Source: Cladosporium sp. IMV 00045
Taxonomy: Eukaryota > Ascomycota > Dothideomycetes > Cladosporiales > Cladosporiaceae
DNA: 64,000 nt
NCBI GenBank assembly: GCA_001931905.2
Contig: MSJI02000907.1
Coordinates: forward strand, 1-64,000
Direction: 5' to 3'
Made by a program: the position numbers and the translations under genes. This document shows, piece by piece, positions 52,493 through 61,756 of this stretch (position 1 is the stretch's first letter; every line of letters begins with the position of its first letter). The notes under the pieces are model-generated. The model made no database searches. It was not told the DNA's origin and worked only from the letters and a program-made list of their open reading frames with translations.

Positions 52493-54988
52493 TTACATAG
52501 CCTGAACTTGAAGCGGTAGGTACATCTCCTCGAGATGATGCATCTCCTCCTTAGACAACCTGACCGAAAGCGCCTCTGACACCTTCTCGATCCGACTCAC
52601 GCTGTTCAGCCCGACTATGGGACAAGCTCCCTTATGCAAGAGCCAAGCGACGGCCAAGCTCGACATGCTGCAGCCCTTCTTCGCTGCCAATCTCTCCACG
52701 CGAGTGACGATCTCCTCGTTCTGTCGTCCTTGGAACCACTTCTTTGCCTTGACGTCCTGTAAGCTACGCTCCGTCTCCTGCGCATACGGTCTGGTGAGCA
52801 GCCCTCTCGCAATCGGACTCCAAGGGATCAGTCCGACACCCTCTGCTTGACAAAATGGATTCATCTCGCGCTCTTCTTCGCGGTAGAGCAAGTTGTACAG
52901 GCCTGACATGCTGGTGAAAGTAGTCCAGCCGCGTGATTTGGCGGCGTATTGTAACCGGGCGAACTGCCATGTGTACATGCTAGATCCACCGAGATAGTGC
53001 ACTTTCCCGGCCTTGACAAGATCATGGAGTGCACCCATGATTTCCTCGGGATTGGTTTCTTGGTCAAGCCGGTGCAGTTGGAGTACGTCGATGTAGTGGG
53101 TGTTCAGGCGTCGTAGCGAAGCGTCTACGGCATCGAAGATGTGCTTGCGGCTGAGGCCCATCTGATTGACTAGTGCGCCTTCGTTGCGAGCTGGCTGTGG
53201 TCTGGCGTTGGGGTTGTCTTCGAGTACGGGATAGAAAAGCTTGGTCATGATGACTACTTTGCTGCGAGGGATGCCGTAGATTTGAAGTGCTTTGCCAATG
53301 ATTGACTCAGATCGGCCGTTGGAGTATGTGTCGGCAGTTTCCCAAGTGTTGATGCCGACATCATATGCCTTCTTCAGCAGGGGCAAAGCATCCTTCTCGG
53401 GCAAGACCCAAGGACTACCCTCCCAGTTCGGGTTTCCGAAAGTCATACAGCCCAAGACTATCCGCGAGATCTTGAGACCGCTGTTGCCTAGCCTATGGTA
53501 TTCCATCCTGGGAGCGACGTCAGATGCCTTGGGCGCCTTCGCCCAGCTCGCCACGAGATCACGCAGCGTCGTGTCCTCACCAACATTGCCAGGGAAGACA
53601 ACGTAGGTAATGCCGGGGTATTTTGACGACTCCTCCACACACTGCCAGAGAGGAACTCCGGAGGCGGCTTGTCCGCGGATCTTTGCGCGACGGAATCCCA
53701 GACTTTTTGTAGCTGCATCGGAGCTGGTGATGCCTCCCTTGGCGATCATATAGCGTGGCCTTGGTATGAGCATACGAAGAAACAAGACAAGCGCCGCGGC
53801 GACCACGCTGCCAATTTTGAGGCTGGAGATCTCATCGGCGCCAGTAATCAACTTGCGGCTGGTCATGATGAGCACGTCTTCGCCGTTCAGAATCCGTCGC
53901 CCGGCCTCGTTTGTGGCATCCAGTATGGTTTGTTGTGATGCCTCTGCACCCTGTAGAAGAGCTTCAACATCCAGTACTATGCGATGCAAGCTTTCGCCGC
54001 GCCCGGTAATGAGTGACTCTAGTTGTGCTGTGGTCTTTGGAACATAGGAACCGGCAATGATCAAGCCTCCAGGCGCCTTGGGAGATACATCCATTTGCAG
54101 GTCGGTAGGGGTAAGCGGAGGGATCTGCTCGATACCAAGGCGGGTAGAGACGAAAGCGGCTCCTGTGCGATAAATGTACCTTTTGCCTTGTTTCTGGGCC
54201 TCTAAAAGGCCTTGTACGAAGACCTCCATGTCGGTGTCGACCACTGCATTGACAATGACAACAGAGCCCGCCGGAAGTGCTAAGAGAAATTCTGCAACGC
54301 GGGCGTGGCCACCAAGGCGGATGTCTTGAAGAGATACAGAGTGCACACGCTCTGGGCTTATGCTGCCCTTCGATTTCTCGACGACATATTCCCGAAGATT
54401 GGAATTTTTGTAGCCAAATGTCGCATCTTTAGCAAAGGGAGTCTGTGCGGCCGGAACCAGCGAACCGTCAGGACTAGCAACATAGTGGATGTCGTTGGTT
54501 GTCAGTCTTCCTCCTTGTCTGAAGAAGGGAGCCAGGATCCAAGCATCAGCTTTGCCGCACACCTCTTCTGCCACTTCCGGCTCATCGGGGAAATGGCCAC
54601 GCAATGTTGAGTCGCCTCTGAGCACTATCTCGAACTCTTTTCCACTGAGATTCGCTACTTCTTTGACAGCTTGACAGATGGTGGTGATGAGTGTGCGGGC
54701 TTCTGATGTTGGCAAAGCTCGAGAATTGGTGAGAATGAAGAAGCCGCCTGAGCCGGAGTTGAATTCCTCAAGTAGGGTTTCCTGATCCCATACGGTCAAC
54801 ACATTGATGTCGTGGCAAGTTTGCGTTCCAGTAGGATCATCATCCAGGACGACAAGGACAGGTAGAGTGGCAGATTGGCTTGCAATGGTCTGGAACAATC
54901 CCGTCTGTGTGAGTGGTGCCGGCAACTGCGCTAGGACATCGTCCCGTACTAATGTCTTTTCGAAGTCCATCATGCCCATGTCGCCCAT
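52493..54988 (-). CDS. Four-carbon acid-sugar kinase fused to aldo-keto reductase
   Basis: One uninterrupted exon encodes 831 residues with two complete enzymes. Residues ~43-482 are a DUF1537/OtnK kinase. The N-terminal substrate domain starts VLVVLDDDPTGTQTCHD and includes LRGDSTLRGHFPDE and TNDIHYV. The C-terminal nucleotide domain includes LIIAGSYVPKTTAQL, MIAKGGITSSDAA and the ending VFPGNVGEDTTLRDLV. A short linker (~483-494) leads to Met495, where a full 337-residue aldo-keto reductase begins: YHRLGNSGLKISRIVLG. Reductase catalytic residues are Tyr555, Lys583 and His639; the usual Asp five residues before Tyr is Glu550 (WETADTY). OtnK-type kinases phosphorylate oxidised erythronate or threonate. 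The fusion suggests coupled steps. Because Met495 is in frame and in a normal reductase start position, a separately initiated product is possible. Confidence 0.9.
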   Translation of the reverse strand: MGDMGMMDFEKTLVRDDVLAQLPAPLTQTGLFQTIASQSATLPVLVVLDDDPTGTQTCHDINVLTVWDQETLLEEFNSGSGGFFILTNSRALPTSEARTLITTICQAVKEVANLSGKEFEIVLRGDSTLRGHFPDEPEVAEEVCGKADAWILAPFFRQGGRLTTNDIHYVASPDGSLVPAAQTPFAKDATFGYKNSNLREYVVEKSKGSISPERVHSVSLQDIRLGGHARVAEFLLALPAGSVVIVNAVVDTDMEVFVQGLLEAQKQGKRYIYRTGAAFVSTRLGIEQIPPLTPTDLQMDVSPKAPGGLIIAGSYVPKTTAQLESLITGRGESLHRIVLDVEALLQGAEASQQTILDATNEAGRRILNGEDVLIMTSRKLITGADEISSLKIGSVVAAALVLFLRMLIPRPRYMIAKGGITSSDAATKSLGFRRAKIRGQAASGVPLWQCVEESSKYPGITYVVFPGNVGEDTTLRDLVASWAKAPKASDVAPRMEYHRLGNSGLKISRIVLGCMTFGNPNWEGSPWVLPEKDALPLLKKAYDVGINTWETADTYSNGRSESIIGKALQIYGIPRSKVVIMTKLFYPVLEDNPNARPQPARNEGALVNQMGLSRKHIFDAVDASLRRLNTHYIDVLQLHRLDQETNPEEIMGALHDLVKAGKVHYLGGSSMYTWQFARLQYAAKSRGWTTFTSMSGLYNLLYREEEREMNPFCQAEGVGLIPWSPIARGLLTRPYAQETERSLQDVKAKKWFQGRQNEEIVTRVERLAAKKGCSMSSLAVAWLLHKGACPIVGLNSVSRIEKVSEALSVRLSKEEMHHLEEMYLPLQVQAM

Positions 54989-55618
54989 AGCAGGGTATCT
55001 TTGAAGTTGTCTCTACGTCCTGCGAGCTCCAGATAGAAATTTGGAGGAAGTTGTTCAAGTCTTGGACTGGGAACTGCCACCCCTTCGCGCATGCCAGATG
55101 GGCATGCTTTGATATGAAGGTGATGAACACCGCCAGCGCGGCGAATGCACCGGCCAGACATGATCGCCATGGCAGTCCGCATGCATGCCTCGGCGGTACT
55201 CTCGTGCTTGGGTGTAGGATCGAGCACCCGCAAAAGGTGGAGGTGGGCACCGACGATGCTCTACTTAGCGCCATGAACCTCGGAGCCAGCCTTCCGTGAC
55301 GATCGACTTGTTAGTATGTCGGAATCTCACGCAATTGTTATGCGATAGTAGCTGACATACTTTTAGAGTGGCAATAATAATGCCACACGTTCACACTTCC
55401 ACCACTCCGGTCGGCGGACACGGCATGCAGTCGCCTTGAACACGCTAGATCAGATTATTGTCAAAATGCTTCGGATCTTCGCCATGGAGGACATTATTCC
55501 GCTGGGGAACGCCACATGTCCAAGACATATAGCAGCTTCGTCACGATTCTTGCTGCGTCCCTAAGACCTTACACGACGTGGATACATTAATTTCCACCCA
55601 TCTTTCATCGGATACACA
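54989..55618. promoter_or_regulatory. Divergent kinase-reductase / 2-hydroxyacid dehydrogenase promoter
   Basis: 630 bp between divergent starts. CTCCGGTCGGCGGACACGG at about 55403-55421 is a dense CGG cluster and a candidate regulator site. The ORFs in this space are short and unconvincing. Confidence 0.4.
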
Positions 55619-57248
55619 ATGGCTACCGCGGACTCGGCACCTCAGGCCCTGCTCTCTCACGACGAGATCAAGAAGCATGGCTCAGTGGATGACTGCTGGG
55701 TAATCCTGCACTCCAAGGTCTACGATGTAACGGACTTCGTCAAAGAGCATCCTGGTGGTGCTGGAGGTATGTGCATCCAAGGCAGCCAACTTGAAGTATC
55801 GACTGACTCCAGGAAGTGATCATGAAGCATGCAGGCGGGGACGTATCAGAGGCATTCGACGAGTTTCACGCTCCCAGCATCGTGAACAAGGCTCTCACTG
55901 CCGAGCAGTGTTTGGGCTTGATAGATCCTGCCTCTGTGCCTGCCGAAGTCGAACAAGTCATCCAAAAACCTCAGACCGCATTACAACCAACCAAGCCTCC
56001 ACTTCACAGCCTGATCTCAGTGCATGACTTCGAAGATGTGGCCAGGCAATTCTTCACGACCAAGGCTTTTGCTTTCTTCTCTTCTGCCGCCACAGATCTC
56101 GTGTCGTACCAAGCAAACATGCGATGCCACCGGCAATTACTCCTTCGACCGAGAGTGCTACGCAATGTCAAGCAGGTATCTCTGAAGCGGAACATCCTTG
56201 GTGTTCCATCCGACGCACCATTCTTCGTTAGCCCGGCGGCCATGGCTCGTCTGGCACATCCAGATGGCGAGCTTGCAATTGCCCGGGCTTGTGGTGAGCA
56301 AGGCATCATCCAGACGGTAAGTTCCAAAGATGAGATTCATCTACCAACTCCCAGCTGATTATTTCAGATCTCAAGTAATGCCTCATATCCTTTGGCGGAA
56401 GTTGTCGCCGCCGGCAAACCCAACCAGCCCTTCTTCTTCCAGCTCTACGTCAACAGCGATCGACCTAAAACCGAAGCCCTGCTTAGATTGGCGGCAGAGC
56501 TAGGCGTGAAAGCTCTACAAGTCACTGTCGATGCACCCATACCCGGCAAGCGGGAGGCAGACGAGCGCATTGCAGCTGAGAGCCTCGTCTCCGCAGTGAG
56601 CGGTGCCGTGGCCGAGAACGATAAGAAGGGCGGTGGCCTGGGTAGAGTCATGGCCAAATACATCGATCCCACCTTGAATTGGGATGACCTTGCCTGGCTC
56701 AAGGAGGTCTCGGGTTTACCGATCGTGCTCAAGGGCATCCAGACTGCTGCCGATGCTCGCAAGGCGGTCCAGTATGGTGCAGATGCCATCCTGCTCAGCA
56801 ACCACGGCGGCCGCTCATTGGATACGTAAGTTACAGAGCCGCATCTTACTGCCTCTTTCTTCCTTTTGCTGACACCTTGACCAGGACTCAACCGGCCATG
56901 CTCACTCTTCTCGAGATCCACAAGCACGCCCCGGAAGTCTTCGACCATCTAGAAATCTACGTGGACGGAGGCTTCACTCGCGGAACCGACGTCATCAAAG
57001 CACTGGCTCTCGGCGCGACGGCTGTCGGTCTCGGTCGTCCATTCTTATACTCCCTCGCCTACGGCCAGGATGGCGTTGAACATCTGATCGAGATTCTGAA
57101 AGATGAGATTGAATGCACAATGAAGCTGGCTGGCATCACGAACGTGGATCAGGCGCACCCTGGTATGGTCAATACGGCGATGCTCGAGCCGCTGATTCGC
57201 GACGAGACGCACCCTTGGATACAGTGGAAGCCTAAGGCGAACTTGTGA
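55619..57248 (+). CDS. Cytochrome b5 / FMN-dependent 2-hydroxyacid dehydrogenase (Cyb2-like)
   Basis: Flavocytochrome b2-type enzyme oxidising an L-2-hydroxy acid to a 2-oxo acid. Four exons, 55619-55766, 55817-56316, 56368-56825 and 56885-57248, encode 489 residues with introns of 50-59 bp. The N-terminal cytochrome b5 domain has heme ligands His44 (EHPGGAG) and His67 (DEFHAPS). The acceptor at 55816 was chosen because it restores GGAGVIMKHAGGD. The FMN barrel follows with PFFVSPAAMARLAHPDGE, FFFQLYVNSDR, TVDAPIPGKREAD and the active-site block LLSNHGGRSLDTTQPA. Yeast Cyb2 has a long mitochondrial intermembrane-space presequence; here the b5 domain begins by residue ~12, so the enzyme is probably not imported that way. 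Substrate may be lactate or a sugar-derived 2-hydroxy acid. Confidence 0.92.
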
Positions 57249-57387
57249 GCTGTCGGACAGATGGGATGTGTGGTATGATGAAGAGGCGGATGGCACAAAG
57301 TCTCATGTCAGGGTGTTCAGGGTCAGATACAAAGAAACTTGCGTACACTGTTTCGATTGCTTCAAATCATACTATCAAGGAAATCGT

Positions 57388-59529
57388 TCAAAACATAAAA
57401 TCATACTGCAAATCCTCAAAAGAGAAATTTCCAAAATCCGACCAAGCCAGCGCATCCGGCGCCATCTGATTCGCCTGCAAGTCGAAAGGCATATTGAGCC
57501 CATCCTGAGGGCCGACAGCTCCGTTGATGAAATCCTGCAAATTCGCGTAAGGCCCATCGACCGCGCCGAAGGGACTCCCGGTCATCACGTTGTCGACGCC
57601 GAGCGAGGTCGTGCACGCCGCCAACTGCCGCATCAGGCCCGTCGTGACGCGCGTGAGCGGGTGCGACGGCATAGTCGGCATTCGCACAAACAAGGCGAGC
57701 ACGGCGCTCAGGCGGCGCAGGTCTTCGTCGACTTGGATGCCGAGCTGTTCGCGCCGCTTCATACAGACTTCCAGGATGAAGCGACCGGCGAAGGAGATCA
57801 TGATGTGGAAGTAGTGCGGTACGCCGACCAGGTTGTTGCGGAACACTTCGTTTTCCAGTATCATGGCGAAGATTGTCGTTGCCGCTTGGTAGGCTGTGAG
57901 CGCGGCGGGGACGAAGTGCATGGGTACTGGGCCGTCTTTGAGTTCGCGAAAGACGTGGTGGCCTAAGTAGAGCTTTGCGAATTGAAAGTGCATGTATAGA
58001 CCTGTTGCGGGAAAGTCGCCAATGTTAGGGTCGAGATCTGTAAGAAAGTCAATGAGCTGGACACAGGCAGTGATTCTCGATGAAGCATACCAAACAAAGG
58101 CAAAAATTGCTGATACCACTGATCCAGCTCACGTAAGAAATGCGTAAGCTGAATTGCCATTCCCTTTGGCAGAGGCTTCGTGATCTCTGCTCCGAATGCG
58201 TCTCTGATCTGACCCATAATCCGCAGAAGCGAGACTTGCGAGATAATGCGGACATCTTGTCGAGCAACAGTGTCTCCCACCAGAAAATTGTCTCGCTGCT
58301 CAATGATATCTTGCTCCTGCCGAGTAAGACAATCCCTGTTGTGTAGGATGGACAAATGCTGATCGCACACAAACAGAAGATACCAAAGTCTCACACGATC
58401 TCGAGCTTCGAATCTTTGCTCTGGTGTCATTTGCGCAGATGGATGCTCAATTCTGTAGAAGTGGCGATGGAGGCGGACATCTGCTGCTCTGCGAATTGCA
58501 TCGCTGGAGAGTATTCTCGATGCGTTCAGAAGCCAAAAGGAGCCTATGCATAAAGCGCGAATGAAATCCAAATTGCGCTTCTCGAAAAGCGATGAAGCGA
58601 CCAGGTGGCGATACTCCTTGTTGCATACCTCGAAGACCTCCTTGTCTTCAACGTGATGCAAGGCAGCCACGGCACATATTGCAGCCAGCAGGGTGGGAGA
58701 AGCTCTTCTGATGCTTTCCAGGTCTTTGTGATGGCTCGCAATGCCATAGAGGAATGGATCCAGAGTGGTCAGATAGCGATGTACAAGATTCTCTGCGACT
58801 GCAGCAGTGATCAGTCCTTTGGTGATCATATCGTGTCTATCCAGTGTTTTGCGTCTTTGGAGTCGTGGGCTGACTCCATCTGGTGTTGCGTCGGTATTGG
58901 CGTTTTCTAGGAACGTGTCTATAGGCGCTTGGAGGGCCGAAGGTGATGCCGGGGGTGAAAGCTCGCAGAGCTCGCCGTCTTCATCCTCTTCTTCTCCAGG
59001 CGCAACTGGGGGGCGGTCCTCCACTGTACCCTCATTCTTCGACTCAAGCTCTGGAGGAGGGTCCATGGCCAGATGTTGACACAGTCGGCCAAGTGTGGCA
59101 TGTATTCCTTGGACATCCTTGCGGAGGCGATTGACATGCCTGAAGTTGTTAGTGGCTAGCTCTATGTCTTCTGAAGCGTTCGTCCGCGTAATGCAAGGCA
59201 TATTCAAGCACTCTGACTAACCTCATATCTGCACCTCCGGGCCTTGCAGCATTGTGCAACACGCAAGACAACTTCCGTCGTTGACATCTCGAACAAGGTG
59301 GCTCATCCGAGGGCATATCACATTTGATCTAAGTCTGTCAGCTACCTCGCCAGAAGACATGAACTTCGAGTCATTTCACCTTCTGCTTGCGACACGCATT
59401 ACAAGCTGCGATCATCTTCTTGCTGTCTGCACGACCCTGCGCATTGCTGTTACTGCCTCGTTCAGCCTGAGGTGCCTGATCCGGGCTACTTCCGGTATCA
59501 CCACGTTTTCGCTTGTTAGACGGAGGCAT
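57388..59529 (-). CDS. Zn2Cys6 transcription factor, right part of the metabolic cluster
   Basis: Four exons, 59529-59380, 59328-59222, 59139-58091 and 58037-57388, encode 651 residues with introns of 51, 82 and 53 bp. The first intron again splits the zinc cluster: AACNACRKQK joins IKCDMPSDEPPCSRCQRRKLSC. A short helical stretch HVNRLRKDVQGIHATLG follows, then an acidic Pro-rich linker (PGEEEDEDGELCELSPP). The middle-homology region is seen in HRYLTTLDPFLYGIAS, LLAAICAVAALHH, RLHRHFYRIEHPS and RVRLWYLLFVCDQHLSI. The end (WSDFGNFSFEDLQYDF) is acidic and aromatic, suitable for activation. It lies between the 2-hydroxyacid dehydrogenase and the aldo-keto reductase genes and is a likely local regulator. 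Confidence 0.87.
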
Positions 59530-60154
59530 GATCGGTCGGTATTGCCGGTGTTGCTTGAAGGTTCTCGGTCTCTCGCCGCCGCGATGCTCTCAAAGCTGCA
59601 ACAAAGAAAAAGGTGCTTTGCCGGCCAGCTGCAACAAATCAAGGCCCTACCATTCGCAACATTACCCCGGCCAAGGGTTTACTCCACGTGCACCCTCTTT
59701 GAAGTGAGGGACTCCAGTGGGGTTGTTCGTCTAGGGCTAACCTTGTCATGTTCCTAGTGGATAGAGGAGCTGGGCGAACTGTGGAACACGCCGAATTTCG
59801 GCTTGTCAAAAGTGTCGCTCTCACATTTATCCGATCTTGAGAATATCTTGGCATCCTTGGATTGGTTTGGCCTGTAGCTAGAGCCTGTAAGCAGTGAAAG
59901 ATCTGGAAGTCATCTTCAATAAATCTAATTAGATTAATTGGGATTGATGTAAAGTAAGGATAGCAAAGATCGTTCGCACATTGAGGATGTCGATTCACGA
60001 GTCAGGTGAGACTAACCACCGGAAAAAGTGGCGTTGTGAAGCAACGGAATCTTCCCGGAAACCGGCTGAGCCATCTGTCACTCTGCATGCAAAAAGCTTC
60101 GGCAGTTCTTCATCTCATCAAAACATGGAATGCATAAGGTACGCTATAACACTA
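59530..60154. other. Promoter of the regulator and 3' region of the reductase
   Basis: 625 bp between two minus-strand genes. It contains ACTAACCACCGG at 60011-60022, a partial inverse match to the shared CCGGYGGTTGAYC element, about 480 bp upstream of the regulator start. No gene was found. Confidence 0.35.
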
Positions 60155-61066
60155 TTATATGAGACCAACATCAGCATCATCATGGAACACAACAGTCCCC
60201 CAGTCAGGTCTGTTGAAGCGATGCGGTTTGCTCTCTCCCAGCTGGTCCATGCGCTTCAACTCATCTTCCGTGAGCACGCGATTCTCCTTCAAATTCGCCT
60301 CGATGCGCTTGGGGTTTGTACTCTTGGGAATCACACTCCATCCGCTCTGAATGCCCCAGCTCAACATTACGTTGCCTGTCGGAATACCTTTTGCTTTAGC
60401 CGTCTCGACGATGGCAGGCTCTTCGTGCAGGGTGCTGCCTGATCCTCCCAAGGGGCCGAAAGCGGTTTGGTGAATGCCTTTTGACTTGCAGTATTCGTGC
60501 AGCTTCTTCTGTGGCAACTGAGGCTGGATCTCGGTCTGGTTCACGGCGGGTACGGTGCTTGTCGTCTTGAGCAGTTTTTCGAGGTTGGTCGTCGAGAAGT
60601 TGGCCACGCCGATGGCGCGGACTTTGCCCGTTGAAAGAAGCTTCTCCATCTCTCGCCAGGTGTCGCAGAAATCCCAACCCTGCACGTGTGTCTTGCGATC
60701 TTCCTTGCCATACTCTGCGCCGGTGTCTGGACTGAGTGTGACGGGCCAGTGCATGAGATAGAGATCTACGTAGTCGAGGCCCAAGTCTTGCAGCGACTTT
60801 TCCAGAGCCTGGCCCACTCGCTGATGGTCAGAGGACCATAGCTTGGTGGTGACAAAGTATTCTGATCGCGGGATTGGTGCTTTCTTGAAGACCTCGCCAA
60901 TCTCAGCCTCGTTGTTGTATAGTGGCGCGCAGTCGAAGTGTCTGTATCCTGCGGCGAAGGCGGCCTCAACTGCCTTGCCTGCTTCGCCTGTGGCGGCTTT
61001 CCATGTGCCAAAGCCGACAGCAGGAATCTTCGCGCCTGTGTTGAGGGTGAAATGTGAGGTGGCCAT
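60155..61066 (-). CDS. NAD(P)H-dependent aldo-keto reductase
   Basis: Single-exon, 303-residue TIM-barrel oxidoreductase of the classical AKR superfamily. The catalytic tetrad is complete: Asp45 and Tyr50 in HFDCAPLYNNE, Lys75 in TTKLW and His106 in YLMHWPV. The nucleotide-binding end has SVIPKSTNPKRIEANL, which normally holds the NADPH phosphate. Close families include fungal glycerol dehydrogenases (Gcy1/Gld-type) and D-galacturonate or aldose reductases; motifs alone do not separate these. There is no targeting signal and it is probably cytosolic. Its promoter carries a CCGG-flanked element shared with the DenD-like gene, supporting co-regulation. This protein is distinct from the reductase domain fused to the kinase, which is longer and of the YSNG type. 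Confidence 0.93.
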   Translation of the reverse strand: MATSHFTLNTGAKIPAVGFGTWKAATGEAGKAVEAAFAAGYRHFDCAPLYNNEAEIGEVFKKAPIPRSEYFVTTKLWSSDHQRVGQALEKSLQDLGLDYVDLYLMHWPVTLSPDTGAEYGKEDRKTHVQGWDFCDTWREMEKLLSTGKVRAIGVANFSTTNLEKLLKTTSTVPAVNQTEIQPQLPQKKLHEYCKSKGIHQTAFGPLGGSGSTLHEEPAIVETAKAKGIPTGNVMLSWGIQSGWSVIPKSTNPKRIEANLKENRVLTEDELKRMDQLGESKPHRFNRPDWGTVVFHDDADVGLI

Positions 61067-61171
61067 TGTGTTTGATGTGTGCTATGAAGAGTGTGTGGGT
61101 GTTGCTCTACTATGACACCGATAACATTTTATCAAACACATCCAGTCGGTCAATTGACATGCTCTGGTGAT

Positions 61172-61186
61172 CCGGTGGTTGACCGG
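61172..61186 (+). promoter_or_regulatory. Candidate Zn2Cys6 site, CCGGTGGTTGACCGG
   Basis: Imperfect inverted arrangement CCGG-N7-CCGG about 106 bp upstream of the aldo-keto reductase start. It shares CCGGYGGTTGAYC with the site at 52246 in the same orientation relative to the gene. Confidence 0.45.
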
Positions 61187-61577
61187 CCTTTTACTTCCGT
61201 ACGGCGACTACCTCCGTGCAACGGGTAGCTCTCCTGGTGCCACACTTTCGTCGGAGTCATACGCAGTATGCATGGCCGATGATCTGCTCATAATGTGCCT
61301 CAATTACTGAAGGGCGAAAAAGTCTCGTGATTTCTGCACAGGGTTTTGTTGTTTTCGATCATTGCCTTCATGCCGAGTTCATGTTGTTGCAGCCAACGCG
61401 GACATACCAAACTTTTTCATGCAACGAAACAACATCAAGACAATAGTGTCTAATAGGGCTGCAAATTCATACACGGGAAATTTGGACTACTCAGAGAATA
61501 ATGACAATATTTTTCACATCTTAGCAGACCGTTTAATGGTTTCCAAATGTCGATTCTGAATCGAGGAGCGCGAATCC

Positions 61578-61597
61578 AGGGTTAGGGTTGGGGTTAA
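61578..61597 (+). repeat. Interstitial telomere-like tract
   Basis: AGGGTTAGGGTTGGGGTTAA contains one exact and adjoining degenerate copies of the fungal telomere unit TTAGGG. Such short tracts occur in promoters (telobox) or at old repair sites. Confidence 0.6.
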
Positions 61598-61756
61598 TTT
61601 GTCGACAAAGTAAGAAAGCCAGCACGAGCAACAGTAAGGTATTCACAAAACGCCTGACTATGGTGCTTTTGAAGTCATGGATCTCTGCCATCGGAAGGCA
61701 AGGATTGTAACAATAGTAATGAGTATCATGACATGTTATGCTGTGTACGAGAAGAG

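Larger units (their letters stand above)
61067..61756. other. Promoter of the aldo-keto reductase and 3' region of the aldolase
   Basis: 690 bp between two minus-strand genes. It includes a CGG-type site at 61172-61186 and a telomere-like tract at 61578-61597, both listed separately. The 61400-61560 part is AT-rich. Confidence 0.45.

Noticed and set aside
54840..55274. Frame running upstream of the kinase-reductase start on the minus strand
   Set aside because: Different frame from the kinase and no domain; the kinase has a good ATG and its conserved region starts at residue ~43.
57268..57966. Plus-strand frame of 232 codons opposite the second cluster regulator
   Set aside because: Composition (Arg/Asp/Val-rich) is that of an antisense shadow, and the minus strand has a complete regulator with conserved motifs.
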